In this document: positions 1 to 5,452 of the stretch, piece after piece
How positions within the stretch are numbered: the stretch's first letter is position 1
Layout of the letters: the number at the start of each line of letters is the position of its first letter
Assembly (NCBI GenBank): GCA_017380355.1
Contig: JAFOED010000025.1
Location: forward strand, 1-5,557
Source of the DNA: Ruminococcus sp.
GTDB lineage: Bacteria; Bacillota; Clostridia; Oscillospirales; Acutalibacteraceae
Direction of reading: 5' to 3'
Length of the DNA stretch: 5,557 nt
The notes under the pieces: model-generated
What the model saw: only the letters and a program-made list of their open reading frames with translations
Databases searched by the model: none
What the model was told of the DNA's origin: nothing
Made by a program: the position numbers and the translations under genes

Positions 1-1
1 A

Positions 2-1381
2 GTTACTATCGGTGCTGGTGTTGCTGCTGGTTCTACAATCACAATCGCTGTAAAAGCTACAAACGCTAACGGCACAACAGAAAAATCATTCACATACACA
101 AAGAAAGAAGCTGGCGTAGTTTCTGACGGTGACGGCTCTACAGCTCCTGCACTCGACGGCTATTTCTCAACTAACCCGAATGGTCAGGTTGGTAAGAAAG
201 CTTCTATCACAATCGACGGTTCTATCTCTGACTGGGACAGCTCAATGCTCATCGCTCAGGGTGTAGCTAACGACGACCCACGTGTATATCGTCCAAACTC
301 AATGTACGAAATCGCTATGGACGACTATGCTCTCTACGCTGCATGGGATAACTCAAACCTCTACCTCATGTGGGAGATGGCTAACGTTCAGGACGCAGTA
401 GCTCCTTCTGATACATATCCAATTTCACAGGGTAACCTCTGGATCAACAATATGCCTATCTTCATGTACTTCAGCATCGACCCAACTATCGAGGGCGACG
501 GCTCAACTACAACAGATGCTACAATCTGGAACTCAGGTATCACACTTGACGCTAACATCGACACAGTTTTAGCTTGTTCAACAAACGGCTCTAACGGTCC
601 TTTTATCTACAAAGCAAACGACGACGGCAAAATTGTTTACAACGACAACCGCCAGTCAGCAATCAAAATGATGTGGGGTAACGAAGTTATCTCTACAGAG
701 CTTTGGGGTATTGACGAAGGTTACGGCGAATGGAACAACCGTGTACCTGGCGACGTATTAGACGATTCAAGCAAGTGGATCGACTTCTACAAAGACCCTG
801 AACACTCAAAGGGCATCGATATGTTCTACGAGATGTCAATTCCACTCGACCTCCTCGGTATTTCAGCTTCTGAGCTCGAGTCAAACGGTATCGGTCTCAT
901 GAAGGTTTCTACATTCGGTACATCAGGTATGAACTCACTCCCTGCTGACCCTTCAATGTGGGACAACGCTCACCTCGACTATTCAGGTCAGGAGCCTAAC
1001 TCAAGAGAGAAAGAAGACGAAGACCACATCACAGTTCCTCTCGCTAGAATTGGTAAGATGCTCGAAGGTGGCAACACACCACAGCCAACAACACCATCTG
1101 AAAAGCCATCAGAAAGCGAATCAGAAGATAACACAAGCACACCAGACTTAAACAACAAGTATATGTGCGGTGACGCTGGTTTAGATGACTCTGTTGCAGT
1201 AGCTGACGCTACACTCATCCAGAGACATACAGCTTCCCTCACAACACTTACAGGCGTAGCTGCTCTTGCTGCTGACGCAAACCAGGATGGCAACATCACA
1301 GTTATCGACGCTACATTAGTACAGAGATTCGTTGCTAAGATTGTTGATGACAATAACATCGGCAAAATTTTCAACTACTAA
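2..1381 (+). CDS. C-terminal part of secreted starch-binding dockerin protein (CBM74-like module), 5' truncated
   Basis: The reading frame is open from base 2, so the gene begins left of the window; the ATG at 245 is internal. The visible 459 residues start with the end of an Ig-like or FN3-like beta-sandwich (about 1-36, ending in FTYTKKE). A module of about 300 residues follows (about 51-355). Its motifs LYAAWDN, FGTSGMNSLP and DHITVPLARIG match my memory of CBM74, a family that binds starch granules and amylose. Next come a Pro/Thr/Ser/Glu-rich linker (about 356-385) and a C-terminal dockerin (about 386-452) with two calcium-loop repeats, the second reading DANQDGNITVID. The dockerin should attach the protein to a cohesin of an extracellular starch-degrading complex, as in the R. 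bromii amylosome. No catalytic domain is visible; the missing N-terminus could hold an amylase, or the protein could be a pure binding protein like Sas6. AAC, GAC, TAC and ATC codons dominate, suggesting high expression. The dockerin is near certain; the CBM74 name is from memory. Confidence 0.9.
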   Translation, partial: VTIGAGVAAGSTITIAVKATNANGTTEKSFTYTKKEAGVVSDGDGSTAPALDGYFSTNPNGQVGKKASITIDGSISDWDSSMLIAQGVANDDPRVYRPNSMYEIAMDDYALYAAWDNSNLYLMWEMANVQDAVAPSDTYPISQGNLWINNMPIFMYFSIDPTIEGDGSTTTDATIWNSGITLDANIDTVLACSTNGSNGPFIYKANDDGKIVYNDNRQSAIKMMWGNEVISTELWGIDEGYGEWNNRVPGDVLDDSSKWIDFYKDPEHSKGIDMFYEMSIPLDLLGISASELESNGIGLMKVSTFGTSGMNSLPADPSMWDNAHLDYSGQEPNSREKEDEDHITVPLARIGKMLEGGNTPQPTTPSEKPSESESEDNTSTPDLNNKYMCGDAGLDDSVAVADATLIQRHTASLTTLTGVAALAADANQDGNITVIDATLVQRFVAKIVDDNNIGKIFNY

Positions 1382-1397
1382 TACAAACTAACAAACC

Positions 1398-1428
1398 AAA
1401 AGGCTACCCAAACTCGGGTAGCCTTTTT
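1398..1428. terminator. Bidirectional rho-independent terminator
   Basis: A near-perfect stem (AAAAGGCTACCC at 1398-1409 with GGGTAGCCTTTT at 1416-1427) closes a 6-base loop. A T run follows on the plus strand and, because of the leading A run, also on the minus strand. It lies 16 bases after the dockerin gene stop and 14 bases after the spore protein stop on the other strand, so it can end both convergent transcripts. Confidence 0.9.
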
Positions 1429-1442
1429 CTTATATAAGCTTA

Positions 1443-1634
1443 TTATTTTAAGCTCTGTTCGTATGACTGGATCATCTTTTTAACCATCTGACCGCCGACA
1501 GAACCTGCCTGACGAGATGTGAGGTCGCCGTTGTAACCCTGCTTGAGGTTTACGCCAACTTCCTGAGCTGCTTCCATCTTGAAACGCTCGAGTGCTTCCT
1601 TAGCCTCTGGAACTACGATAGAATTCTTAGACAT
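1443..1634 (-). CDS. Alpha/beta-type small acid-soluble spore protein (SASP)
   Basis: This 63-residue protein has both family signatures. The N-terminal one is VPEAKEALERFKMEAAQEVGV (residues 8-28), which includes the region cut by the germination protease GPR. The C-terminal one is YNGDLTSRQAGSVGGQMVKK (residues 34-53). SASPs coat DNA in the dormant spore, protect it from UV and chemical damage, and are degraded to amino acids at germination. The length is typical. The start is fixed by AAAGGAG at 1643-1649, eight bases before the ATG. It stands alone and converges on the dockerin gene. Forespore sigma-G control is expected from the family. A possible sigma-G -10 (AATACTA on the minus strand, 1712-1718) is present, but I see no convincing -35. 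At the usual GPR site the residue after Glu21 is Ala rather than the common Ile or Val. The gene implies a spore-forming host. Confidence 0.96.
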   Translation of the reverse strand: MSKNSIVVPEAKEALERFKMEAAQEVGVNLKQGYNGDLTSRQAGSVGGQMVKKMIQSYEQSLK

Positions 1635-1656
1635 AATTTTTTCTCCTTTGCATATA

Positions 1657-1730
1657 TTTTTTCACAATTTATTTAAATAAACAACGCAAAAGAAATTTCT
1701 TTTCGTTGTAATAGTATTGTGTGAAAAAAA
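1657..1730. repeat. Nested imperfect inverted repeat between the SASP and xdhC genes
   Basis: The inner dyad at 1681-1709 pairs ACAACGcAAAAGAAA with TTTCTTTTCGTTGT, 14 base pairs with one bulged C at 1687. Around it is an outer pair, TTTTTTCACAAT (1657-1668) and ATTGTGTGAAAAAAA (1716-1730), which match apart from one extra TG. The element lies in the 161-base gap downstream of xdhC and upstream of the SASP gene, both on the minus strand. It could be a weak xdhC terminator, an operator over the SASP promoter, or a small mobile-type repeat. The symmetry is seen directly; the role is not known. Confidence 0.6.
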
Positions 1731-1795
1731 GCTCAGTTTATAGTAAGAAAATTATGTCTGTTTTTTGTCATAAAAATGTGAAAATGAAGTTAAAT

Positions 1796-2794
1796 TCAAA
1801 TCACGCCTGCACGCTTTGCGATTAACTGTGCGGTGATTGAAACCGCGATTTCGCTCGGTGTCTGTGCGCCTATCTCGAGCCCTATCGGTGAGTAAATTCT
1901 CTCCACCTGTGCTTTATCAAGCCCACAGTCTAAAAGAAAATCGCGCATCACTTTAACTTTCTTTTTACTGCCGATAACACCTAGATAATACGGATTCTTA
2001 GAAAGTATTTGTTTTAGCACGTCGTTGTCGCTTTTGTGGCCACGAGTGAGTACAACAACGTAGTCATCGCTTTTAATATCAACGCTCTCGTTTATTTTCA
2101 GAAAGCTAGAATTTACTATTTCAGTACCACTTGGAAAAAGCGACTTGTCTGCAAATTTCTCGCTGTCCTCATATACCGTAACATCAAAACCGCAAGAGAG
2201 TAAAACAGGACACAACGCCTGTGACACATGACCACCACCGAAGACATAAACACGTGAAGAAAACAGTGGCACAGCATAACACTTCTTATTTTCGCTGATA
2301 CTAAACGCAGAATTGAAATCGCAAGAATTCTCCTGAAATTCTTTTATGTTTTCATAACCGAATTCTTCGCTGTACACAGAAAATTCACTTTCATTATCAT
2401 CTGATACAGCGACCATCCACGCACGGTTTTTGTTGTCTGTAAACTCGCAGATTCTCTCAAAAACCGAGATGTTATTCTCATCCGACTTAATAAAGTGAAA
2501 ATAAATCTGACTTCTGCCGCCACACACCATTCCAAGTGCTCCTGCATCACGATTATCAAGCGAATATTCTTTTACGCTGTCGCGCTTTTCTTTCATCACA
2601 TCTTTAGCGTGTAAAGTGCATTCGTACTCGACTAAACCTCCGCCTACAGTACCAACAGTCGTGCCATCAGAAAAGCACGCCATCATCGCACCCGCTTTTC
2701 GCGGAGTAGACCCAGAGCTTTCACGTATCACGCATAAAACAACGTCGTTTTTATCGATTAATTGTTTTAAAATTTCAGAAAACAACTTCTTCAT
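1796..2794 (-). CDS. xdhC: XdhC/CoxI-family molybdenum hydroxylase maturation factor
   Basis: This 332-residue cytosolic protein fits the XdhC/CoxI family, which binds molybdenum cofactor and helps sulfurate and insert it into xanthine dehydrogenase-type hydroxylases. The N-terminal XdhC domain holds ESSGSTPRKAGAMM (25-38), GTVGGGLVEYE (48-58) and GMVCGGRSQIYFHF (88-101, with Cys91). The C-terminal Rossmann domain starts with VYVFGGGHVSQAL (182-194) and contains YLGVIGSKKKV (270-280) and IGLEIGAQTPSEIAVSI (304-320). The start at 2794 is chosen because GGAG (2800-2803) lies five bases before it; an upstream ATG at 2851 would overlap the promoter. No hydroxylase gene lies beside it. The nearby YedE/TusA/DUF3343 operon suggests a selenium- or sulfur-dependent target enzyme, which is inference. 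Codon use is plain, less biased than in the dockerin and SASP genes. No clear terminator follows; a weak 5-bp hairpin (TTATG/CATAA, about 1752-1773) is the only candidate besides the dyad at 1657-1730. Confidence 0.93.
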   Translation of the reverse strand: MKKLFSEILKQLIDKNDVVLCVIRESSGSTPRKAGAMMACFSDGTTVGTVGGGLVEYECTLHAKDVMKEKRDSVKEYSLDNRDAGALGMVCGGRSQIYFHFIKSDENNISVFERICEFTDNKNRAWMVAVSDDNESEFSVYSEEFGYENIKEFQENSCDFNSAFSISENKKCYAVPLFSSRVYVFGGGHVSQALCPVLLSCGFDVTVYEDSEKFADKSLFPSGTEIVNSSFLKINESVDIKSDDYVVVLTRGHKSDNDVLKQILSKNPYYLGVIGSKKKVKVMRDFLLDCGLDKAQVERIYSPIGLEIGAQTPSEIAVSITAQLIAKRAGVI

Positions 2795-2795
2795 A

Positions 2796-2818
2796 ATATC
2801 TCCATAAATTTTTGATAT
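2796..2818 (-). promoter_or_regulatory. Possible small hairpin around the xdhC ribosome binding site
   Basis: On the minus strand ATATC (2814-2818) can pair with GATAT (2796-2800), leaving a loop that holds most of the Shine-Dalgarno sequence just before the ATG. The stem is only five AT-rich base pairs, so it may be chance. A similar arrangement precedes the YedE gene. Confidence 0.25.
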
Positions 2819-2822
2819 ATTA

Positions 2823-2851
2823 ATTGTAGCACTAAAAAAAGATTTGCACAA
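2823..2851 (-). promoter_or_regulatory. Sigma-A-type promoter of xdhC
   Basis: On the minus strand a weak -35 (TTGTGC, 2846-2851) is separated by 17 bases from the -10 TACAAT (2823-2828). TG one base upstream makes it an extended -10 (TGCTACAAT). Transcription would start near 2816, about 22 bases before the xdhC start. It lies back to back with the promoter of the RDD gene; the two -35 boxes are 24 bases apart. Confidence 0.65.
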
Positions 2852-2875
2852 TACTACTTATTTTCACACTTGCGA

Positions 2876-2904
2876 TTGACGAAAAGGTTTTCTGGCGATA
2901 TAAT
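2876..2904 (+). promoter_or_regulatory. Strong sigma-A promoter of the XRE-RDD gene
   Basis: TTGACG (2876-2881), a 17-base spacer and a perfect TATAAT (2899-2904) form a near-consensus promoter. The start of transcription should be near 2911, giving a leader of only about 18 bases that carries the GGAGG ribosome binding site. This placement rules out the TTG at 2905 as a start codon. Confidence 0.88.
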
Positions 2905-2928
2905 TTGTACATAGTTTTGGAGGTTATT

Positions 2929-3654
2929 ATGGAAGATTTGATTTTTGGCAGATTTCTGCAGGATTTACGCGAAAAAAGAGGATTCACCGTAACCCAGCTT
3001 GCACAGACTGCAGGTGTCAGCGTCCAGTCTGTTATACAGTGGGAAAAAGGTCTCAACAAACCACCGATTCATACACTCGAAAAAGTTGCTTTAGCACTTA
3101 ACGTCAGAGTCGATGAACTCATAGAAAGCCGACTCAAAAGAGATGTAAATCAGGAGGAAATCACTCGTATCTGTGATCACTACGAGCAGACACGACGCGT
3201 TATCTCATACGACAGCGCAGGTGTAAAATTCAAGCGCTGTGTCGCTTTTCTTTTAGACGCACTTTTCTTCTCGTTAGCTATTTCTTTGCTCTCGTTCCCA
3301 TCTTTAATACTATCTAACGAGCGTGATTCTATTTTCTCATTTGGCTCTTATTTCCTTTTTGTTGTCGCTCTTATACTGCGTGACCTGATTTTCTCAGGTG
3401 TGAGCCTTGGAAAGCGTATTATGGGACTCGAGATTTTAGAGTACCACACCGCACAGAAAGCTAAACGTTTCAAAACCCTCATCAGAAATTTATTCTTACC
3501 ACTTGTGTGGCTCGATTTCTTTGTTATACTTATTCAGGGACGTTCGATGGGTGACTGTGCTGCTCGCACTGTCGTCGTAAACAAAAAGAACATCGACTAC
3601 TCCTACAACATTTCAGGAAATACAAAAGTCTGGTACAGCAACACACCACAGTAA
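2929..3654 (+). CDS. XRE-family HTH domain fused to an RDD membrane domain
   Basis: The protein has 241 residues. Residues about 7-66 form a Cro/C1-type helix-turn-helix (LREKRGFTVTQLAQTAGVSV, then QSVIQWEKGLNKPP). A charged linker leads to an RDD domain at about 97-218. The RDD domain shows Arg103 and Asp110 in KRCVAFLLDALFF, the GVSLGKRIMGLEIL stretch and the closing GRSMGDCAARTVVV motif. Hydrophobic segments lie at about 105-128, 140-157 and 186-203. The HTH should face the cytoplasm, so this may be a membrane-held regulator; target and signal are unknown. RDD proteins are poorly characterised and some have been linked to ion transport. The start at 2929 is supported by GGAGG (2919-2923) five bases upstream and by the promoter just before it. 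It is divergent from xdhC and convergent with the YedE operon. It may control one of these neighbours, but no operator is evident. Confidence 0.9.
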   Translation: MEDLIFGRFLQDLREKRGFTVTQLAQTAGVSVQSVIQWEKGLNKPPIHTLEKVALALNVRVDELIESRLKRDVNQEEITRICDHYEQTRRVISYDSAGVKFKRCVAFLLDALFFSLAISLLSFPSLILSNERDSIFSFGSYFLFVVALILRDLIFSGVSLGKRIMGLEILEYHTAQKAKRFKTLIRNLFLPLVWLDFFVILIQGRSMGDCAARTVVVNKKNIDYSYNISGNTKVWYSNTPQ

Positions 3655-3656
3655 AT

Positions 3657-3688
3657 AAAAAAGCCACCCAAAAAGGGTGGCTTTTTTT
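3657..3688. terminator. Bidirectional rho-independent terminator
   Basis: The stem AAGCCACCC (3661-3669) pairs with GGGTGGCTT (3675-3683) around an AAAAA loop. Seven T follow on the plus strand and six A precede it, giving a U tract on the minus strand as well. It starts two bases after the XRE-RDD stop. It slightly overlaps the stop codon of the DUF3343 gene on the other strand, so both convergent units share it. Confidence 0.93.
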
Positions 3689-3920
3689 ATTCATTACTGA
3701 TTATTTTTATGTAATTGTTGCCGTCAAAAGAGTAAACTGCCTCGAAATCTTCGTCTAAAAGTTCTTCGCTTATACTGTCGCACTGTGCAAAAACACAGCT
3801 ACCACACGACGAACTTAATGACCTCGGTACAGGCGCCATTTTCGCATCAATGCCGACATTCTTCAACATTTTATGCGTCATTTGCGCCGAGTGATGAGTA
3901 AAAAACGTAACTACTATCAT
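3687..3920 (-). CDS. DUF3343 / Se-S carrier-like small protein
   Basis: This 77-residue protein shows the DUF3343 (putative Se/S carrier-like) pattern. An N-terminal beta strand and helix (VTFFTHHSAQMTHKMLKNVG) is followed by the hallmark VPRSLSSSCG (31-40) with Cys39. Family members sit beside YedE, YedF and other selenium genes and are thought to carry or deliver selenium or sulfur; no biochemical role is firmly established. Here Cys39 lies in a CGSC motif (39-42) with a further Cys47, more cysteines than the usual single conserved one as I remember the family. It is the last gene of the operon. Its ATG overlaps the TusA-like stop codon (ATGA) and no Shine-Dalgarno sequence is visible upstream, so translation is probably coupled. 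Confidence 0.88.
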   Translation of the reverse strand: MIVVTFFTHHSAQMTHKMLKNVGIDAKMAPVPRSLSSSCGSCVFAQCDSISEELLDEDFEAVYSFDGNNYIKIISNE

Positions 3921-4120
3921 TTTGTAAAAGTAAGCTCAAAGTAGTCATCAACCTCTTTGACGTCTACCTTGTATCCCTGAGAATTACCAAAACGTGTTAC
4001 GTTTCCTTTTGCACACTCGTCATCAACTAAAACAGTAAGCTGTGAAGGTGCGTTTGCTTTTACTTCTTTTTGTACCATAATAACAGGCATCGGGCACAAA
4101 TAGCCTCTTGCATCAACCAT
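3917..4120 (-). CDS. TusA/YedF-like sulfur or selenium carrier, single domain
   Basis: This 67-residue protein is a complete TusA/SirA fold. The N-terminal MVDARGYLCPMPVIMVQKEV carries the CPxP motif, with Cys9 as the expected persulfide or selenosulfide carrier. ECAKGNVTRFGNSQGYKV (35-52) resembles the N-terminal domain of YedF, the protein linked to selenium metabolism. Full-length YedF proteins are about 200 residues with a second DsrE-like domain, which is absent here. The start at 4120 has AAAGGAGG (4130-4137) nine bases upstream, inside the end of the YedE gene, and gives the correct TusA N-terminus. The ATG at 4174 would add 18 residues overlapping the YedE frame. The gene overlaps YedE by eight bases and DUF3343 by four, so the three are one translational unit. 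It probably receives or passes on the atom imported by YedE. Confidence 0.9.
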   Translation of the reverse strand: MVDARGYLCPMPVIMVQKEVKANAPSQLTVLVDDECAKGNVTRFGNSQGYKVDVKEVDDYFELTFTK

Positions 4121-5210
4121 TTTTCTTTGCCTCCTTTTTAGAGTTAACAAACGAAATGATAAGCACAATAGCAATACATGCTACTACTGCGATTTTACCG
4201 CCATTTGATATACCACCTGTGACATATTCGCCGAGTTCGTTTACAGAGTCAGGATTACCAGCCCATCCGAAGTTATGAGAAAGTGCAGCACCGATAATCA
4301 TACCGAAAACTGTCACAGCACAGTCGCCGTTACCTTCACCTGCGAGTACTAACTGTCTGAGTGGACAACCGCCCAAAAGTACACTACCCCAACCAACGAC
4401 AACCATACCGAGCACATTCCAAAGAGTGCTTGAGTGAGCGATAGGCTGACTCAGCATTGAAAGGTTAAAGTTACCCATAATGAGGTTACCGATAACGATA
4501 GTGAGAATGATAGCAACAAAGCCGTAGAGGAGCTTGAAATCACCGAAAAGGATAGCATCTCTCACGCCACCTACCATACACAGACGAGATTTCTGTGCAA
4601 GTGCGCCAACAACTAAAGCGATAGCAAGTGCAATAAAGAAAGGAGCACGCATAGAGCCAGGACCCTCAACGCTCATCTTGATAACAGCAGGAGCGGTAAT
4701 ACCAAGTACTAAAAGACCTACAGCCACAGCAGGCATAACAGAACCCTCAAATAAAGGAGCAGGATAAGCACGCTTTAAATTAAAACCGCGTTTTAAGAAC
4801 AGAGTACCGATAAATACGCCGAGTACAAAACCTAAAAGTGCAATCATAGCGTTTACGTCGCCACCGCCGATACGGATTACCATTCTAAGCGGACAACCTA
4901 AAAACGCAAGCGCACCAATCATAACAACAGCACCGAGTAAAAAGCGTGTCGCAGGCGATGAACCGGCTTTCGGTCTGAATTCCTTTGTCACAAGTGCAAT
5001 GATAAACGCACCGAGGATAATACCCATAATTTCAGGACGCATATACTGTACCTTCTGGGCACTGTGCAGTGACAACGCACCCGCGATGTCACGCTCGAAA
5101 CACGCGATACAAAAGCCCATGTTCTTCGGATTACCAAGCCACGTGAGCACTAAAGCCGCAATACCAACAACTACGCCACTGATAACAACAAGCGGATTAA
5201 CTTTTTTCAT
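4113..5210 (-). CDS. yedE: YedE/YeeE-family transporter, putative selenium (or thiosulfate) uptake
   Basis: This 365-residue integral membrane protein has about nine to ten hydrophobic segments. Its cysteine motifs are typical of the YeeE/YedE family: FCIACFERD (33-41), GCPLR (105-109), RLCMVGGVRD (209-218) and GCPLR (281-285). The two halves repeat at an offset of about 176 residues, so the conserved cysteines form two pseudo-symmetric sets. Family members move reduced sulfur: the TsuA/YeeE branch takes up thiosulfate through conserved cysteines. A selenium-linked branch is called a putative selenium transporter. The partner genes TusA/YedF-like and DUF3343 favour the selenium branch, but thiosulfate cannot be excluded. 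The length fits the selenium branch as I remember it. The start at 5210 has AAAGGAG (5218-5224) seven bases upstream. It is first in the operon and has its own promoter at 5252-5280. Confidence 0.92.
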   Translation of the reverse strand: MKKVNPLVVISGVVVGIAALVLTWLGNPKNMGFCIACFERDIAGALSLHSAQKVQYMRPEIMGIILGAFIIALVTKEFRPKAGSSPATRFLLGAVVMIGALAFLGCPLRMVIRIGGGDVNAMIALLGFVLGVFIGTLFLKRGFNLKRAYPAPLFEGSVMPAVAVGLLVLGITAPAVIKMSVEGPGSMRAPFFIALAIALVVGALAQKSRLCMVGGVRDAILFGDFKLLYGFVAIILTIVIGNLIMGNFNLSMLSQPIAHSSTLWNVLGMVVVGWGSVLLGGCPLRQLVLAGEGNGDCAVTVFGMIIGAALSHNFGWAGNPDSVNELGEYVTGGISNGGKIAVVACIAIVLIISFVNSKKEAKKNG

Positions 5211-5211
5211 A

Positions 5212-5238
5212 ATATCTCTCCTTTATTTTAAAAGATAT
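5212..5238 (-). promoter_or_regulatory. Possible hairpin enclosing the YedE ribosome binding site
   Basis: In the roughly 35-base leader, ATATCT (5233-5238) can pair with AGATAT (5212-5217), placing the AAAGGAG ribosome binding site in the loop next to the stem. With six AT-rich pairs the structure would be weak. It could tune translation or be chance. The xdhC leader shows a similar ATATC/GATAT pair. Confidence 0.3.
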
Positions 5239-5251
5239 GTCCGTTATTTTA

Positions 5252-5280
5252 ATTATAGAATAACGCTTTCTTTCGGTCAA
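5252..5280 (-). promoter_or_regulatory. Strong sigma-A promoter of the YedE-TusA-DUF3343 operon
   Basis: On the minus strand TTGACC (5275-5280), a 17-base spacer and a perfect TATAAT (5252-5257) match the sigma-A consensus closely. Transcription should start near 5245, about 35 bases before the YedE start. No clear operator or riboswitch fits in this short leader, so regulation, if any, would act at the promoter. Confidence 0.88.
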
Positions 5281-5321
5281 TAGTTTTTGCGCATAATATG
5301 TTAAAGAATATCAATGAGTAT

Positions 5322-5340
5322 CCCCCTGTAAAACAGGGGG
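5322..5340. other. Perfect GC-rich hairpin in the gene-free right end
   Basis: CCCCCTGT (5322-5329) pairs perfectly with ACAGGGGG (5333-5340) around an AAA loop. It is followed on the plus strand by a moderately T-rich stretch and on the minus strand by mixed sequence. It is therefore at best a plus-strand terminator, although no plus-strand gene precedes it. A second small hairpin, GGGT-ATA-ACCC, lies at 5353-5363. The role is unknown. Confidence 0.55.
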
Positions 5341-5377
5341 TATTTCATTTTCGGGTATAACCCTTATACTACTGGCG

Positions 5378-5396
5378 GCGCACAAGTGCGCTTTTT
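5378..5396 (+). terminator. Terminator-like hairpin with no obvious gene
   Basis: GCGCAC (5378-5383) and GTGCGC (5386-5391) form a strong stem followed at once by TTTTT (5392-5396), the form of a plus-strand intrinsic terminator. No plus-strand gene is visible upstream. It may end an unseen small or antisense RNA, or be part of the repeat-rich segment at the right end. Confidence 0.4.
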
Positions 5397-5452
5397 GTTG
5401 GCCTGTCAGCCGTGTATCCGTTACTGCTACTCATAAAATGAAAGATAATATA

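Noticed and set aside
988..1374. 128-codon frame on the minus strand inside the dockerin gene
   Set aside because: It is the complement of the strongly biased codons of the dockerin gene and shows no domain or ribosome binding site worth noting.
245..1381. ATG at 245 as the start of the dockerin gene
   Set aside because: The same frame is open back to base 2 and encodes the end of another beta-sandwich domain; the ATG lies inside the conserved SDWDSSMLIAQG stretch of the module.
1752..1773. TTATG/CATAA hairpin after xdhC as a terminator
   Set aside because: Only five AT-rich base pairs with a mismatch and a short T run; too weak to call.
2795..2851. Upstream ATG at 2851 for xdhC
   Set aside because: It would lie in the promoter -35, and the extra 19 residues are not family-like; the ATG at 2794 has a ribosome binding site.
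2905..2928. TTG at 2905 as the start of the HTH-RDD protein
   Set aside because: It lies directly after the TATAAT box and before the expected transcription start; the ATG at 2929 has a good ribosome binding site.
4121..4174. Longer start (4174) for the TusA-like gene
   Set aside because: The added 18 residues overlap the end of the YedE gene and precede the standard TusA N-terminus; AAAGGAGG lies before 4120.
5369..5434. 21-codon minus-strand frame beginning MSSSNGYTADRP
   Set aside because: No ribosome binding site at a usable distance, no family recognised, and the frame runs open through the repeat upstream; likely a by-product of the repeat.
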